Positions 1 through 9,128 of a stretch of DNA of 64,000 nucleotides are shown piece by piece. Origin of the DNA: Nostoc edaphicum CCNP1411 (GTDB lineage: Bacteria; Cyanobacteriota; Cyanobacteriia; Cyanobacteriales; Nostocaceae). The stretch covers positions 2,666,001 to 2,730,000 of the forward strand of contig NZ_CP054698.1 in NCBI RefSeq assembly GCF_014023275.1, in the 5' to 3' direction. Position numbers and translations under genes: made by a program. Below the pieces are notes generated by a model. The model was given only the letters and a program-made list of their open reading frames with translations, was not told the origin of the DNA and did no database searches. Positions within the stretch are counted from its first letter, which is position 1. Every line of letters starts with the position of its first letter.

Positions 1-1
1 C

Positions 2-658
2 ACAGAGTCAGCTTTAGCACAAGAATCTGCAAATCCAAATTCTTTCAATCCCCAAGCCATTTTACGGGAAGCCTTGCAGTGGATTGATAGCTTGGGTGCG
101 GTGGGAGCCTTAGCTTTTATAGCCCTTTACATTATCGCTACTGTTGCTTTTTTCCCAGGTTCTATTCTCACTTTGGGTTCTGGTGTGATTTTTGGTGCAG
201 TTTGGGGTTCTCTCTACGTGTTCATTGGTGCAACCCTTGGCGCTACAGCTGCTTTCCTTGTGGGACGTTATTTAGCTAGGGGTTGGGTTGCTCGGAAAAT
301 CGCAGATAACAAAAAATTTGCCGCCATTGATAAAGCAGTAGGTAAAGAAGGATTAAAAATTGTCCTGTTAACGCGACTGTCCCCTATATTTCCTTTTAAT
401 TTGCTGAACTATGCTTTTGGTATTACAGGAGTTTCACTTCAAGATTACTTCCTCGGCTCTCTAGGCATGATTCCCGGAACCATTATGTACGTTTATATTG
501 GTTCTCTTGCAGGTAATCTGGCCATGATTGGCACTGAGGCTCAACCTACTAACCCGACTTTACAATGGGTAATTCGCATTTTGGGTTTGATTGCGACGGT
601 CGCTGTAACAGTTTATGTAACCCGGATTGCACGCAAAGCTTTAGAAGAAGAATTGTAG
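2..658 (+). CDS. TVP38/TMEM64 (DedA-like/VTT domain) membrane protein, 5' partial
   Basis: The reading frame is open to the left edge of the window, so the true start lies outside it; the TTG at 74 is only the first internal start-like codon. The visible 218 residues hold several hydrophobic segments and the VTT-type signature region: F-P-G-S near a G-S-G-V-I-F-G-A stretch, then a conserved L-L-T-R-L-S-P-I-F-P-F-N-L-L-N-Y-A-F-G block. This family is an inner-membrane protein, with related members implicated in lipid scrambling or undecaprenyl-phosphate recycling. The stop is followed by a repeat-rich gap and then a mercuric-reductase-like flavoprotein on the same strand, a pairing I recall from other bacteria. 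The family call is solid; the substrate is unknown. Confidence 0.85.
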   Translation, partial: TESALAQESANPNSFNPQAILREALQWIDSLGAVGALAFIALYIIATVAFFPGSILTLGSGVIFGAVWGSLYVFIGATLGATAAFLVGRYLARGWVARKIADNKKFAAIDKAVGKEGLKIVLLTRLSPIFPFNLLNYAFGITGVSLQDYFLGSLGMIPGTIMYVYIGSLAGNLAMIGTEAQPTNPTLQWVIRILGLIATVAVTVYVTRIARKALEEEL

Positions 659-660
659 GG

Positions 661-1135
661 TAGTACCACTTGCACACACAAGTCGAATTACCCCCCTTAA
701 TCCCCCCTTGCCAAGGGGGGAAAAAGAAAATCTAGTTCCCTCCCCTTTGCAACTACGGTGTACACACAAGTCGAATTACCCCCCTCAATCCCCCCTTGCA
801 AAGCTATCCATTACCCGGATCTTTCTTAACATTTGCGAGAGTATTCACTCACGCTTTTCTAACCCTGATTCGTTCGTCATCAATTCTCAATAAAACCCTA
901 ATTTTAGCGATAAGACTAAGAGCCAATCTGTCAAGTATGTTTGACACCTCAGTGTTCAAGATGCCGACAAAACAAGCGTTTCAAGATTGTAAAGAAAGAT
1001 GTGACTAATGGATAGCTTGCAAAGGGGGGAAGCCGGAAATCTAGTTCCCTCCCCTTTGCAAGGGGAGGGTTAGGGTGGGGTAAAACGCTGGTTAATCAGC
1101 TATTTAAGACTTGTATATACACCGGGCGGTGTGTC
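661..1135. repeat. Nested dispersed palindromic repeats
   Basis: This gene-free stretch consists of repeats. Copies of a CGGTGTACACACAAGTC-type terminus lie at about 673-690 and 754-774, with an inverted, diverged copy at about 1110-1128. Between them are C-rich and G-rich arms (CCCCCCTTAAT, CCCCTTGC, AAGGGG) that can pair with one another. Similar sequences recur near 33350, 37000, 44580-44810 and 50610-50735. A 212-bp miniature element is inserted inside this block and is listed separately. I see no protein-coding signal. Confidence 0.8.
804..1015. mobile_element. 212-bp MITE with 9-bp target-site duplication
   Basis: The element begins CTATCCATTA and ends TAATGGATAG, a perfect 10-bp terminal inverted repeat. 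The similarity continues inward: ATCTTTCTT follows on one side, and its complement AAGAAAGAT sits at the matching place on the other, giving an imperfect inverted repeat of about 25 bp. The 9-mer CTTGCAAAG stands directly outside both ends (795-803 and 1016-1024), as expected for a transposition duplication. There is no transposase ORF, so the element is non-autonomous. It is inserted in the TTGCAA core of the dispersed C/G-rich repeat. Confidence 0.85.
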
Positions 1136-1237
1136 TTGTAGCTCACTCAATCGAGAACCGCCATAAACAAGCATAAAAATAAAAGACTGAGCCACCTAAA
1201 TTAATCGGGATTCTTAATTTTAAAAGAGGTTTCGCCA

Positions 1238-2788
1238 ATGACAAATTCAGATTTAGAGAGAGTTACAGTTCGTCCAATGGATGAATATAACCAAAAGTTG
1301 GTGTCTTACGTCCATCCACCAAATTGGGTTAATCCTCAACCGGCAGATGTTTACGATTTGGTAGTAATTGGGGCTGGTACGGCGGGATTAGTGGTGGCGG
1401 CGGGGGCGGCGGGTCTGGACTTGGGTTTAAAGGTGGCGTTGATTGAAAAGCATCTCATGGGTGGAGATTGCTTAAATGTTGGTTGCGTACCATCTAAAAC
1501 TATTATTCGGTCTGCCCGCATCGTTGGTGAAATTTGGGATGCTAAAGACTTGGGAGTTAATATTCCCCAACATAATATAGATGTTGATTTTCCGAAAGTC
1601 ATGGCCAGGATGCGGCGAATAAGGGCTGATATCAGCCATAATGACTCGGCGGAGCGGTTTCAAAACTTGGGTGTCGATGTATTTTTGGGTAGCGGTCGAT
1701 TTGCAAGTAAAAATACTGTGGAAGTTGGCGATAAAACTCTGCGGTTTAAAAAAGCTGTAATTGCAACTGGTGCAAGAGCTGCACAACTGTCGATTCCGGG
1801 AATTGAACAGGCCGGTTATCTAACCAATGAGACGGTTTTTTCCCTGATTCAACGACCGGAACATTTGGCGGTGATTGGCGGTGGCCCCATTGGTTGCGAA
1901 TTGGCGCAAGCTTTCCGCCGTTTGGGTTCTGAGGTGGTACTTTTTCATAGCGGTTCTCATCTTTTAAATAAAGAAGATGCTGAAGCTGCTGAAATTCTCC
2001 AAAAGGTTTTGATTAACGAAGGAATTCGCGTAGTTCTCAATTCCAAGTTGGAAGAAGTGGTAACTGTTACTGAGGGGAAACGGCTTTACTTTTCCTCTAA
2101 TGGTCATCGAGATTCAGTGACAGTAGATGAAATTTTAGTCGGTGCGGGGCGATCGCCAAATGTGGAAGGTTTGAATTTAGAATCAGTAGGGGTGGAATAT
2201 GACAAGCGTCAAGGTGTCAAGGTAAATGATTACCTCCAGACGACCAATCCCAAAATTTATGCGGCTGGCGATATCTGCATGAACTGGAAGTTTACCCATG
2301 CTGCTGATGCGGCGGCGCGGATTGTGATTAAGAATACGCTGTTTTCTCCCTTTGGCTTGGGACGCTCGAAACTCAGTAGTTTGGTGATGCCTTGGGTAAC
2401 TTATACTGACCCAGAAATTGCCCATGTAGGGTTATATGAACACGAGGCGCAGAAATTGGGTATTGAGGTGACAACAATTAAGATACCTTTTAATAGTGTA
2501 GACCGAGCGATCGCAGATGGTGAAGAGTCAGGATTTCTCAAAATCCACCATAAAAAGGGGTCTGATGAAATTATTGGTGCAACTATTCTCGCCAGTCACG
2601 CAGGTGAAATGATATCAGAAGTGACTACGGCAATGGTGAATAAAATCGGTTTGAGTAAGTTAAGCAGTGTAATTCATCCTTATCCCACTCAAGCCGAAGC
2701 CATTAAAAAAGCAGCTGATGCTTATCGTCGAACACTCCTGACATCAAATACCAAAAAACTGCTGGGATTTTTAACAAAGTTATCTTGA
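1238..2788 (+). CDS. Mercuric-reductase-like FAD/NAD(P) disulfide oxidoreductase
   Basis: Member of the class I pyridine nucleotide-disulfide oxidoreductases (lipoamide dehydrogenase, glutathione reductase, MerA). The FAD-binding GAGTAG lies at residues 45-50, the redox-active pair is C78-L-N-V-G-C83, the NAD(P) site GGGPIG is near residue 213, a second FAD motif (AAGD) is near 345, and the C-terminal dimer interface carries HPYPTQAEA near 481. The protein lacks both the N-terminal heavy-metal domain and the C-terminal vicinal cysteine pair that MerA uses to deliver Hg(II), so real mercury reduction is doubtful. An ATG start preceded by AAGAGG was chosen. It lies downstream of the TVP38 gene on the same strand. 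Confidence 0.88.
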   Translation: MTNSDLERVTVRPMDEYNQKLVSYVHPPNWVNPQPADVYDLVVIGAGTAGLVVAAGAAGLDLGLKVALIEKHLMGGDCLNVGCVPSKTIIRSARIVGEIWDAKDLGVNIPQHNIDVDFPKVMARMRRIRADISHNDSAERFQNLGVDVFLGSGRFASKNTVEVGDKTLRFKKAVIATGARAAQLSIPGIEQAGYLTNETVFSLIQRPEHLAVIGGGPIGCELAQAFRRLGSEVVLFHSGSHLLNKEDAEAAEILQKVLINEGIRVVLNSKLEEVVTVTEGKRLYFSSNGHRDSVTVDEILVGAGRSPNVEGLNLESVGVEYDKRQGVKVNDYLQTTNPKIYAAGDICMNWKFTHAADAAARIVIKNTLFSPFGLGRSKLSSLVMPWVTYTDPEIAHVGLYEHEAQKLGIEVTTIKIPFNSVDRAIADGEESGFLKIHHKKGSDEIIGATILASHAGEMISEVTTAMVNKIGLSKLSSVIHPYPTQAEAIKKAADAYRRTLLTSNTKKLLGFLTKLS

Positions 2789-2948
2789 GCAAAATCAAGG
2801 CAGGAGGCAATACTTGTCGGGTTTTGGGGAAAAGGGGAAGGTGGGGCCCCCTCTGGGGATAAGGGGCGGGGGAAAGGGGAAAGAAAAAACCTTTAACTTT
2901 TTCCCAAACCCTATTCCGAGTTAAAAATGCACAAAGCGAGCAGTATTG

Positions 2949-2991
2949 AGGCAGGAGGCAGTATTCCTCCAGTGAGAACTGCCCTCTGCCT
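2949..2991. terminator. Imperfect 14-bp inverted repeat downstream of two convergent genes
   Basis: AGGCAGGAGGCAGT pairs with ACTGCCCTCTGCCT with two mismatches across a loop of about 15 nt. It lies between the flavoprotein stop (2788, plus strand) and the stop of the large minus-strand gene (3009), where a terminator is expected. There is no clear T-run on either strand, so the function is inferred from position only. Confidence 0.35.
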
Positions 2992-3008
2992 TTCTGGATA
3001 ACTGTTAT

Positions 3009-6000
3009 CTAAACAGCTCGGAAGCGATTAATCTGGCCTCCTGTCAAGTTTGCATAGTAGAGATTGCCATCTTTGCCAGTGGTTATTTGTGCAGTGACTC
3101 CTAGATTTGGCGTGTCTTTTTGGGAAGCAAACCGCTTAACTGAGACAAATTTACCCTGACTATCGAATGTCACGGCATCGATAGTTCCTTGACTGAAATC
3201 ACCAATGAATAAGGCATTTTGATAGATTGAAGGGAAAGTATTACCTGTGTAAAAGTCACCCATGACAATCGAATTGGAACCAAAATGCTCGTAAGTGTAA
3301 GCTGGTGCCGTAACCGTTTTGCCACTATTGTAAAAGTCTTGCGCTTCCTTTCGGTTAGAATAGTATATTTGTTTTTGGCTGACAATATTGCCATTTGCAT
3401 CCTTGCCACCTTCATAGAATGGCCAGCCAAAGTTAGCTCCTGGTTTGCCGATATTGATCTCTTCGTAACTACCGAAGCCAACATCACCAATATAGGGGGT
3501 ATTGGTTTTCTGATCAATTGTAAAGCGGAAGGGGTTACGCAAACCTAAGTTATAAACTTTGGAGCTATTGCTATCGGGGTCTCCGTTGTAGAAAGGATTA
3601 CTTGATAAGCCTTGACCAGTAATTGCATCAATCCGCAGGAGCTTACCAGACAGGTTATTGACATCCTGGACGCGTATTCCTCTGATATCTACCCCGTTAT
3701 ACGAAATTCCATCTCCTATGCTGACAAACAGAGAACCATCAGTACCAAAGCGCACAGAACCAACTGAGTGAGATTCACTATCACTGGCTATAAAATCCTG
3801 GACATTTTGGACTTTATCGAGATTATTTATATAATCCTGCAAGCTGGTGAACGGCTTACCAGTATCTTTGTTGAGAATTCCTGATGGTGCGTAGCCAAGT
3901 GAGACATTTGTGCTGTTGCCATCGGGACGAACAATATTGTCCCAAGTGCTATTTTTGCCTAGCAGCACAACTTCGCTGCCAGCAATAGCAGTAGTGTAAT
4001 TGGTTTTGGCGTCAGCTGTCACTCGAATCAAGCGTGCAGTACGATTCCCAAACTGATCGGTATTGTCCAATGTGCTATTGGGATTGTTCTTAGGATTGTT
4101 TGGATTGGTTTCTGGTGGATCGTAGGTAAACAAGAGGTAAACGTAATTGTTGCCGGTTGCAGTTTTGCCAAAATCTGGATGTACGGCAATGCCTAAAAGA
4201 CCGCGATCGCGCGTGTCATTCACCTGTCCAGAAATATTGATAAATGCTGTTGGTAATAATGTGCCGTTGTCTATGACTCGCACTATTCCATTTTTCTGAG
4301 CAACGAACATCCGCTTACCGTCAGCTGTCCAGTCAAAAGCTGTAGGTTGAGTTAAACCAGAAGCTACTGTATCTAAAGCAAAGTTACCAGGGTCGTTATC
4401 AATAATACTAATAGTTGTCTGTTGAGTAGCTAGCTGTACCCCAACTGCATTACTAAACCTCAAAGAAAATGCTTCATTTGGCTCCCCAACATTGTCATTA
4501 ATAATGGGGATAACAATGTTCTTACTGGTTTCTCCTGCTGCAAAATTCAAGGTTCCAGATCTATTCTGGTAATCAGATCCAGCTTTTGCAGTCCCATCCA
4601 CGGTTGTGTAGTCCAGACGAGCAGTCCCCGCAGCGCTACCCCGTGTAGCTGTCACCGTCGCAGAACCGTCACCCTCGTTAACTATTGGCTGACTGAAGTT
4701 GATACTAGAGCTATCGTTATCTTGAATCGTAATTCCAAGAGTTCGTTGAAGTCCTAGCGTGGCCCCCACTGCCTGATCAATGACAAAATTAAAGGTTTCA
4801 TCCCCTTCTGCTAAGGAATCGTCATTGATTGGAATAGATACCTGCCTGCTGCTTTCTCCCGGCGCAAAAATAATTGTTCCAGCGCTTTCGACACCTCCAC
4901 TTCCATAGTCAACTCCTTTCGTGGCAGTATTACCTATGGTGGCATACTTAATTGAGGAAGTGCTACTTAAATCGCCACTTCTCAGTAAAGTTACGGTTAC
5001 ACCACCAACGCCTTCGTTTACAGTTGTGGAAGATGATCCTAAAGTGATGGTGGTCGGAAGAACTGCTGAATACAGTTGAGACTTAGGAATGATTTCTTTG
5101 GTCTGAGAAGCGCTTGACCAAGATAGTTGGGAAACAGCTTCGTATGTCTTATCGTAGTATTCGAGCTTAATATCATACTTCTGACCAGCAACCAGTGCGA
5201 TCGAGCCACTGTGTTCTGTAGCTGACTGATCGACAAACTTGTTGATGATTTGTTGACCATTCACCCACAGTCGTACACCATCATCAGTAGTGGTATGGAA
5301 ATTGTAAGTTTCGCTGTACTTGGCTTCTACCTGACCTGTCCAACGTGCTGAGAAGGTATCTACACCGATGGATGGATCTGGAGAACCAAGGGCCCAGTTA
5401 AAGTTAACCGTCGCATCTGTGCGAGTTTGTTTCAGGTTGGTGAAGTCGATGTTGTCATAGTATTCTCCTTTGAGTCCATTGCCATTACTAACTACAGGAG
5501 GTACGCTGACATTGCTGTACAGTTGGGACTGAGGAATAATTTCTTTTGCTTGAGAAGTGCTTGACCAAGATAGTTGGGAAACGGCTTCGTATGTATTATC
5601 GTAGTATTCGAGCTTAATATCATACTTCTGACCAGCAACCAGTGCGATCGAGCCACTGTGTTCTGTAGCTGATTGATCGACAAATTTGTTGATGATTTGT
5701 TGACCATTCACCCACAGTCGCACACCATCATCAGTAGAGGTGTAGAAGTTATAAGTTTCGCTGTACTTGGCTTGTACCTGACCTGTCCAACGTGCTGAGA
5801 AGGTATCTACACCGATGGATGGATCTGGAGAACCAAGGGCCCAGTTAAAGTTAACTGTTGCATCTGTGCGAGTTTGCTTCAGGTTGGTGAAGTCGATGTT
5901 GTCATAGTATTCTCCTTTGAGTCCATTGCCATTACCAACTACAGGAGGTACGCTGACATTGCTGTACAGTTGGGACTGAGGAATAATTTCTTTTGCTTGA

Positions 6001-6506
6001 GAAGTGCTTGACCAAGATAGTTGGGAAACGGCTTCGTATGTATTATCGTAGTATTCAAGCTTAATATCATACTTCTGACCAGCAACCAGTGCGATCGAGC
6101 CACTGTGTTCTGTAGCTGATTGATCGACAAACTTATTGATGATTTGTTGACCATTCACCCACAGTCGCACACCATCATCAGTAGAGGTGTAGAAGTTATA
6201 AGTTTCGCTGTACTTGGCTTCTACCTGACCTGTCCAACGTGCTGAGAAGGTATCTACACCTACGGATGGATCTGGAGAACCAAGGGCCCAGTTAAAGTTA
6301 ACTGTCGCATCTGTGCGAGTTTTCTTCAGGTTGGTGAAATTGATGTTGTCGTAGTACTCTGCTTTCAGCCCATCTCCCTGAGAGAGGGCGCTAGCACTAG
6401 CCCGAGCGGAAATATTGCTGGATTGTGCCTGATTCTCTAAAGCAGATGGTTGAGCAACAATTGCTGAATTTAGAGATGTTGACAGTTGTTGATTCTGTTC
6501 ATTCAT
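3009..6506 (-). CDS. Secreted-type protein: three PA14 repeats, two Calx-beta domains, glucose/sorbosone dehydrogenase domain
   Basis: 1165 residues. After a low-complexity N-terminus of about 45 residues come three nearly identical PA14-type modules (roughly 46-190, 195-340, 345-490), each with GLK(A/G)EYYDN, ARWTGQV and DDGVRLWVNGQ motifs. Two Calx-beta domains follow (about 490-600 and 600-705, ending in IQDND and IIDND calcium-loop motifs). The C-terminal half is a PQQ-type glucose/sorbosone dehydrogenase beta-propeller, with TAFDWTADGKRMFVAQKNG, a GIAVHPDF motif and LGLRNPFRF. PA14 modules usually bind glycans and Calx-beta binds Ca2+. There is no classical signal peptide; type I secretion is a guess from similar cyanobacterial proteins. 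The ATG start has no competing upstream start. Confidence 0.88.
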   Translation of the reverse strand: MNEQNQQLSTSLNSAIVAQPSALENQAQSSNISARASASALSQGDGLKAEYYDNINFTNLKKTRTDATVNFNWALGSPDPSVGVDTFSARWTGQVEAKYSETYNFYTSTDDGVRLWVNGQQIINKFVDQSATEHSGSIALVAGQKYDIKLEYYDNTYEAVSQLSWSSTSQAKEIIPQSQLYSNVSVPPVVGNGNGLKGEYYDNIDFTNLKQTRTDATVNFNWALGSPDPSIGVDTFSARWTGQVQAKYSETYNFYTSTDDGVRLWVNGQQIINKFVDQSATEHSGSIALVAGQKYDIKLEYYDNTYEAVSQLSWSSTSQAKEIIPQSQLYSNVSVPPVVSNGNGLKGEYYDNIDFTNLKQTRTDATVNFNWALGSPDPSIGVDTFSARWTGQVEAKYSETYNFHTTTDDGVRLWVNGQQIINKFVDQSATEHSGSIALVAGQKYDIKLEYYDKTYEAVSQLSWSSASQTKEIIPKSQLYSAVLPTTITLGSSSTTVNEGVGGVTVTLLRSGDLSSTSSIKYATIGNTATKGVDYGSGGVESAGTIIFAPGESSRQVSIPINDDSLAEGDETFNFVIDQAVGATLGLQRTLGITIQDNDSSSINFSQPIVNEGDGSATVTATRGSAAGTARLDYTTVDGTAKAGSDYQNRSGTLNFAAGETSKNIVIPIINDNVGEPNEAFSLRFSNAVGVQLATQQTTISIIDNDPGNFALDTVASGLTQPTAFDWTADGKRMFVAQKNGIVRVIDNGTLLPTAFINISGQVNDTRDRGLLGIAVHPDFGKTATGNNYVYLLFTYDPPETNPNNPKNNPNSTLDNTDQFGNRTARLIRVTADAKTNYTTAIAGSEVVLLGKNSTWDNIVRPDGNSTNVSLGYAPSGILNKDTGKPFTSLQDYINNLDKVQNVQDFIASDSESHSVGSVRFGTDGSLFVSIGDGISYNGVDIRGIRVQDVNNLSGKLLRIDAITGQGLSSNPFYNGDPDSNSSKVYNLGLRNPFRFTIDQKTNTPYIGDVGFGSYEEINIGKPGANFGWPFYEGGKDANGNIVSQKQIYYSNRKEAQDFYNSGKTVTAPAYTYEHFGSNSIVMGDFYTGNTFPSIYQNALFIGDFSQGTIDAVTFDSQGKFVSVKRFASQKDTPNLGVTAQITTGKDGNLYYANLTGGQINRFRAV
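5041..6370 (-). repeat. Three tandem 447-bp intragenic repeats encoding PA14 modules
   Basis: The three PA14 modules are almost identical at the DNA level. For example, a segment around ATGATTTGTTGACCATTC recurs near 5248, 5695 and 6142, spaced 447 bp (149 codons). The third copy in genome order (nearest the start codon) carries a few more substitutions. The low divergence points to recent duplication or gene conversion. Confidence 0.85.
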
Positions 6507-7423
6507 TGAGATATATGCCTCACAATAGAGCTAAAACTAATGCCATGATCAATACTTTTGGATTAGTTTTATGTTTGATGTTTTCAACAAAAAATGCGTA
6601 ATAATCGTAGCGTGAATATGTTGATAATCAAATTATTATTTACCTATCAACATATTCTTAATTAAGACTGATACTATTTCATTCATTTGTTGATACAAAG
6701 CAATTTATTAATGCATGATGCTTTGGGTTCTGCTATTTATATCAACATTAAAATAGTATTACGTAATGATATGCCTTCCTATTTTTTCTCTGAAAGGAAA
6801 TATAAAAAACGTGTATTATATGAAATACTAAAGATTACTTTAAGGGGGTATTAGTCCTGATTAATGTTTGTTTTCTTCAGACAAATTTGTGAGTTTAATT
6901 CATAGTTTTTTCCTCCAGCAAGAATTGCCTTCTGCAACTCGACTGAGTTTTACTGAGCCTGTGTTTCCCTGAGCTTGTCCTTGGCGCAGCCTCTCGTAGA
7001 AAAGGGTCAAAATTGCGATCGCCGAAGTCCTCCAGCCTTCTCTTATAAAAAATCACAAATCACCATTTTTGAGAGCTTCTAATTTCTCTGACGTGCAGGT
7101 GTATGAAGGTGAGGCAAAGCAAAGCACAATCGGAGTATATAGATACTTAAGTATCTATAGGGGCAATAATACACATTTTGCTTAAGTACTGTTTTTAGAT
7201 TAATCAATTACATATTTGACACTAGAACACGATGTTATGTCTATCTTTATTGTGGAACTTTGTTTAAATATTCACATTGATATATATATTTTTAAAGGAA
7301 TATAAAAGTTTTGATGATTTTTATATAAAAATCTCTAACATACAGGATAATCCCATGTTTTTTCTCCGCATAGATATTAATTATATGAAAATTGTATAAA
7401 GAAACCTTTTTCTATTTAAAGAT
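6507..7423. other. Long AT-rich intergenic region without a recognised gene
   Basis: About 0.9 kb of AT-rich sequence between the divergent PA14 protein gene and the MgtE leader. I find no convincing ORF. One 16-bp palindrome-like stretch (CTTAAGTATCTATAG region, near 7147-7160) and a short fragment of the common Nostoc-type 'GCAGCCTCTCGTAGA' repeat near 6988 are the only structure I can point to. Promoters for both flanking genes presumably lie here. Confidence 0.5.
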
Positions 7424-7454
7424 TTGACAAAGTATGATTTATCTATGCTTTATC

Positions 7455-7620
7455 TTGACGCGTATTCGGAACACAATCCGTAGCAATTCCCCGAATATCG
7501 GACTTTTCGAGCAACCTTGTTGTAGGTGAACTATCCAGCGAATTGCTACGCAGCAGTTTCACTGAACGCAAGGACTTATCAGCGCTGAAACCCTACTCTT
7601 TCGTTCATTTACAAAAGTTT
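7455..7620 (+). ncRNA. Candidate structured RNA or leader upstream of mgtE
   Basis: A less AT-rich island in an AT-rich gap has several nested inverted repeats: ATTCGG (7464) with CCGAAT (7491), GTAGCAATT (7480) with AATTGCTAC (7541), CAGT-TTC-ACTG at 7554-7564, and GTTTCA (7556) with TGAAAC (7586). A TTGACA hexamer at 7424 could be a -35 element, with TATGCT or TTTATC downstream, though the spacing is not ideal. It does not match any riboswitch consensus I can recall (no M-box). It could be a trans-acting sRNA or the mgtE 5' leader. Confidence 0.35.
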
Positions 7621-7675
7621 TTAATTTACTTCAAGTCGGAAAAATTACAAGTTTGACGTTGCACATTCCCACTTT

Positions 7676-7690
7676 CCCCTAGACTAGGGG
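7676..7690 (+). promoter_or_regulatory. Hairpin in the mgtE 5' region
   Basis: CCCCTA-GAC-TAGGGG forms a perfect 6-bp stem with a 3-nt loop, about 37 nt upstream of the mgtE start and 20 nt before its GAGGAAAG ribosome-binding site. It is too far upstream to block the RBS directly by itself and has no T-run, so a regulatory role is only a suggestion. Confidence 0.35.
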
Positions 7691-7727
7691 CAGCAACCTT
7701 GTTCAAACTGGCTGAGGAAAGTGGATT

Positions 7728-9128
7728 TTGACTGAGACAAACAATTTAAACTCTACCATCCAGAATGTCTCACGCAGGGAATTGCGAGATTTAGTGCGGA
7801 CTCAGCTGCAAATGCTCCTAGAAGCAGGAGACTTGCAGGGAGCAAAAGCTATTCTCGTACCTGTACAGCCTGCGGATATTGCCGAGGCGATTGAGGGTTT
7901 GCCAGAAGCGATGCACGCTTTGGCTTTTCGCTTGCTTTCTAAGGATGAAGCGATCGAGGTTTATGAATATCTCGACTATAGTGTTCAAGAACGGTTAATC
8001 GAGGAACTTAAAAGCCAGGAAGTCCGTGATATCGTCGATCAAATGTCGTCGGATGACCGAGCTAGATTATTTGATGAATTACCAGCAAAAGTCGTTAATC
8101 GCCTGCTAGAGCAACTGAGTCCAGCGGAACGCCAAGCTACAGCCCAACTATTGGGTTATGAAGCTGATACTGCTGGGCGAATCATGACGCTAGAGTTAAT
8201 TTCACTGAAAGAAAACTTTACAGTATCTCAAGCTTTAGAGCGAATTCGCAACTTAGCTAATGCCAGTGAGATGATTTATTATCTTTATGTCATGGATGCG
8301 GCAAGGCGCTTAACAGGGATTGTATCGTTGCGGGAGTTGGTCACTTCTCAGCCTGAGCAGATTATTGGCGAAATTATGACCCGTGATGTGATATTTGTCT
8401 ACACTGATACAGACCAAGAAGAAGTTGCCAGATTAATCCAAAGATATGACTTTTTAGCTGTGCCTGTGGTCGATCGAGAACAGCGTCTAGTAGGTATTGT
8501 CACCGTAGATGATGTGATTGATATTTTGCAACAAGAAACCACCGAAGATATCTATGCCTTGGGTGGTGGTGTGCAGTCGGGGGGCGACAACTATTTTCAG
8601 ATGAATTTACTGGAAATTGCTCGGAAGCGGGTTGTATGGTTATTGGTCTTACTTGTAACCAATACCATTACAGGAACGATTATTAAGTCGCAAGAAGACC
8701 TTTTAGCAAAAGTGGTAACACTGACAGCGTTTATCCCCTTGCTGACTGGGACTGGTGGTAATGTGGGCGCTCAATCTTCCACGGTGGTGATTCGCGGGAT
8801 GAACACTGATGAGATCCGATCGCTTGGCGCATTGCAGGTAATTGGCCGAGAGGCGATCGCAGGGGCATTATTGGGGGGAATGTTAGGTACGATCGCTACT
8901 GTCTGGGCTTATTTTCTCCAAGGACGAATAGAAGTAGCGATCGCTGTCGGCACTAGTTTGGTAGCTATTTCTCTTTTAGCTTCTATCTCCGGTTCAGCAC
9001 TGCCGTTTCTATTTCGCTACCTCCGTTTAGATCCGGCATTAATGTCAGCACCATTCATCACCACAGCAGTTGATGTAGTAGGTGTTTTGATTTACTTCAA
9101 TTTAGCGCGGGTAATTTTAAAGTTATGA
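7728..9128 (+). CDS. mgtE: Magnesium transporter MgtE
   Basis: 466 residues, the usual MgtE length. The N-terminal superhelical domain (about 1-140) carries the ADIAEAIEGLP-type repeats. A tandem CBS pair (about 140-275) includes IMTRDVIFVYTDTDQEEVARL and FLAVPVVDREQRLVGIVTVDDVIDI. The membrane domain (about 295-466) has five hydrophobic segments and the conserved P-L-L-T-G-T-G-G-N-V-G-A-Q-S ion-pathway motif. MgtE forms a homodimeric Mg2+ channel gated by cytosolic Mg2+ binding to the N and CBS domains. The TTG start was chosen because GAGGAAAG lies 8 nt upstream and the GTG just before it runs into a stop. The long leader upstream may be regulatory. Confidence 0.95.
   Translation: MTETNNLNSTIQNVSRRELRDLVRTQLQMLLEAGDLQGAKAILVPVQPADIAEAIEGLPEAMHALAFRLLSKDEAIEVYEYLDYSVQERLIEELKSQEVRDIVDQMSSDDRARLFDELPAKVVNRLLEQLSPAERQATAQLLGYEADTAGRIMTLELISLKENFTVSQALERIRNLANASEMIYYLYVMDAARRLTGIVSLRELVTSQPEQIIGEIMTRDVIFVYTDTDQEEVARLIQRYDFLAVPVVDREQRLVGIVTVDDVIDILQQETTEDIYALGGGVQSGGDNYFQMNLLEIARKRVVWLLVLLVTNTITGTIIKSQEDLLAKVVTLTAFIPLLTGTGGNVGAQSSTVVIRGMNTDEIRSLGALQVIGREAIAGALLGGMLGTIATVWAYFLQGRIEVAIAVGTSLVAISLLASISGSALPFLFRYLRLDPALMSAPFITTAVDVVGVLIYFNLARVILKL

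Noticed and set aside
708..1008. Two overlapping plus-strand ORFs in the gap after the TVP38 gene
   Set aside because: They run through dispersed repeats and the 212-bp MITE, with no homology or RBS.
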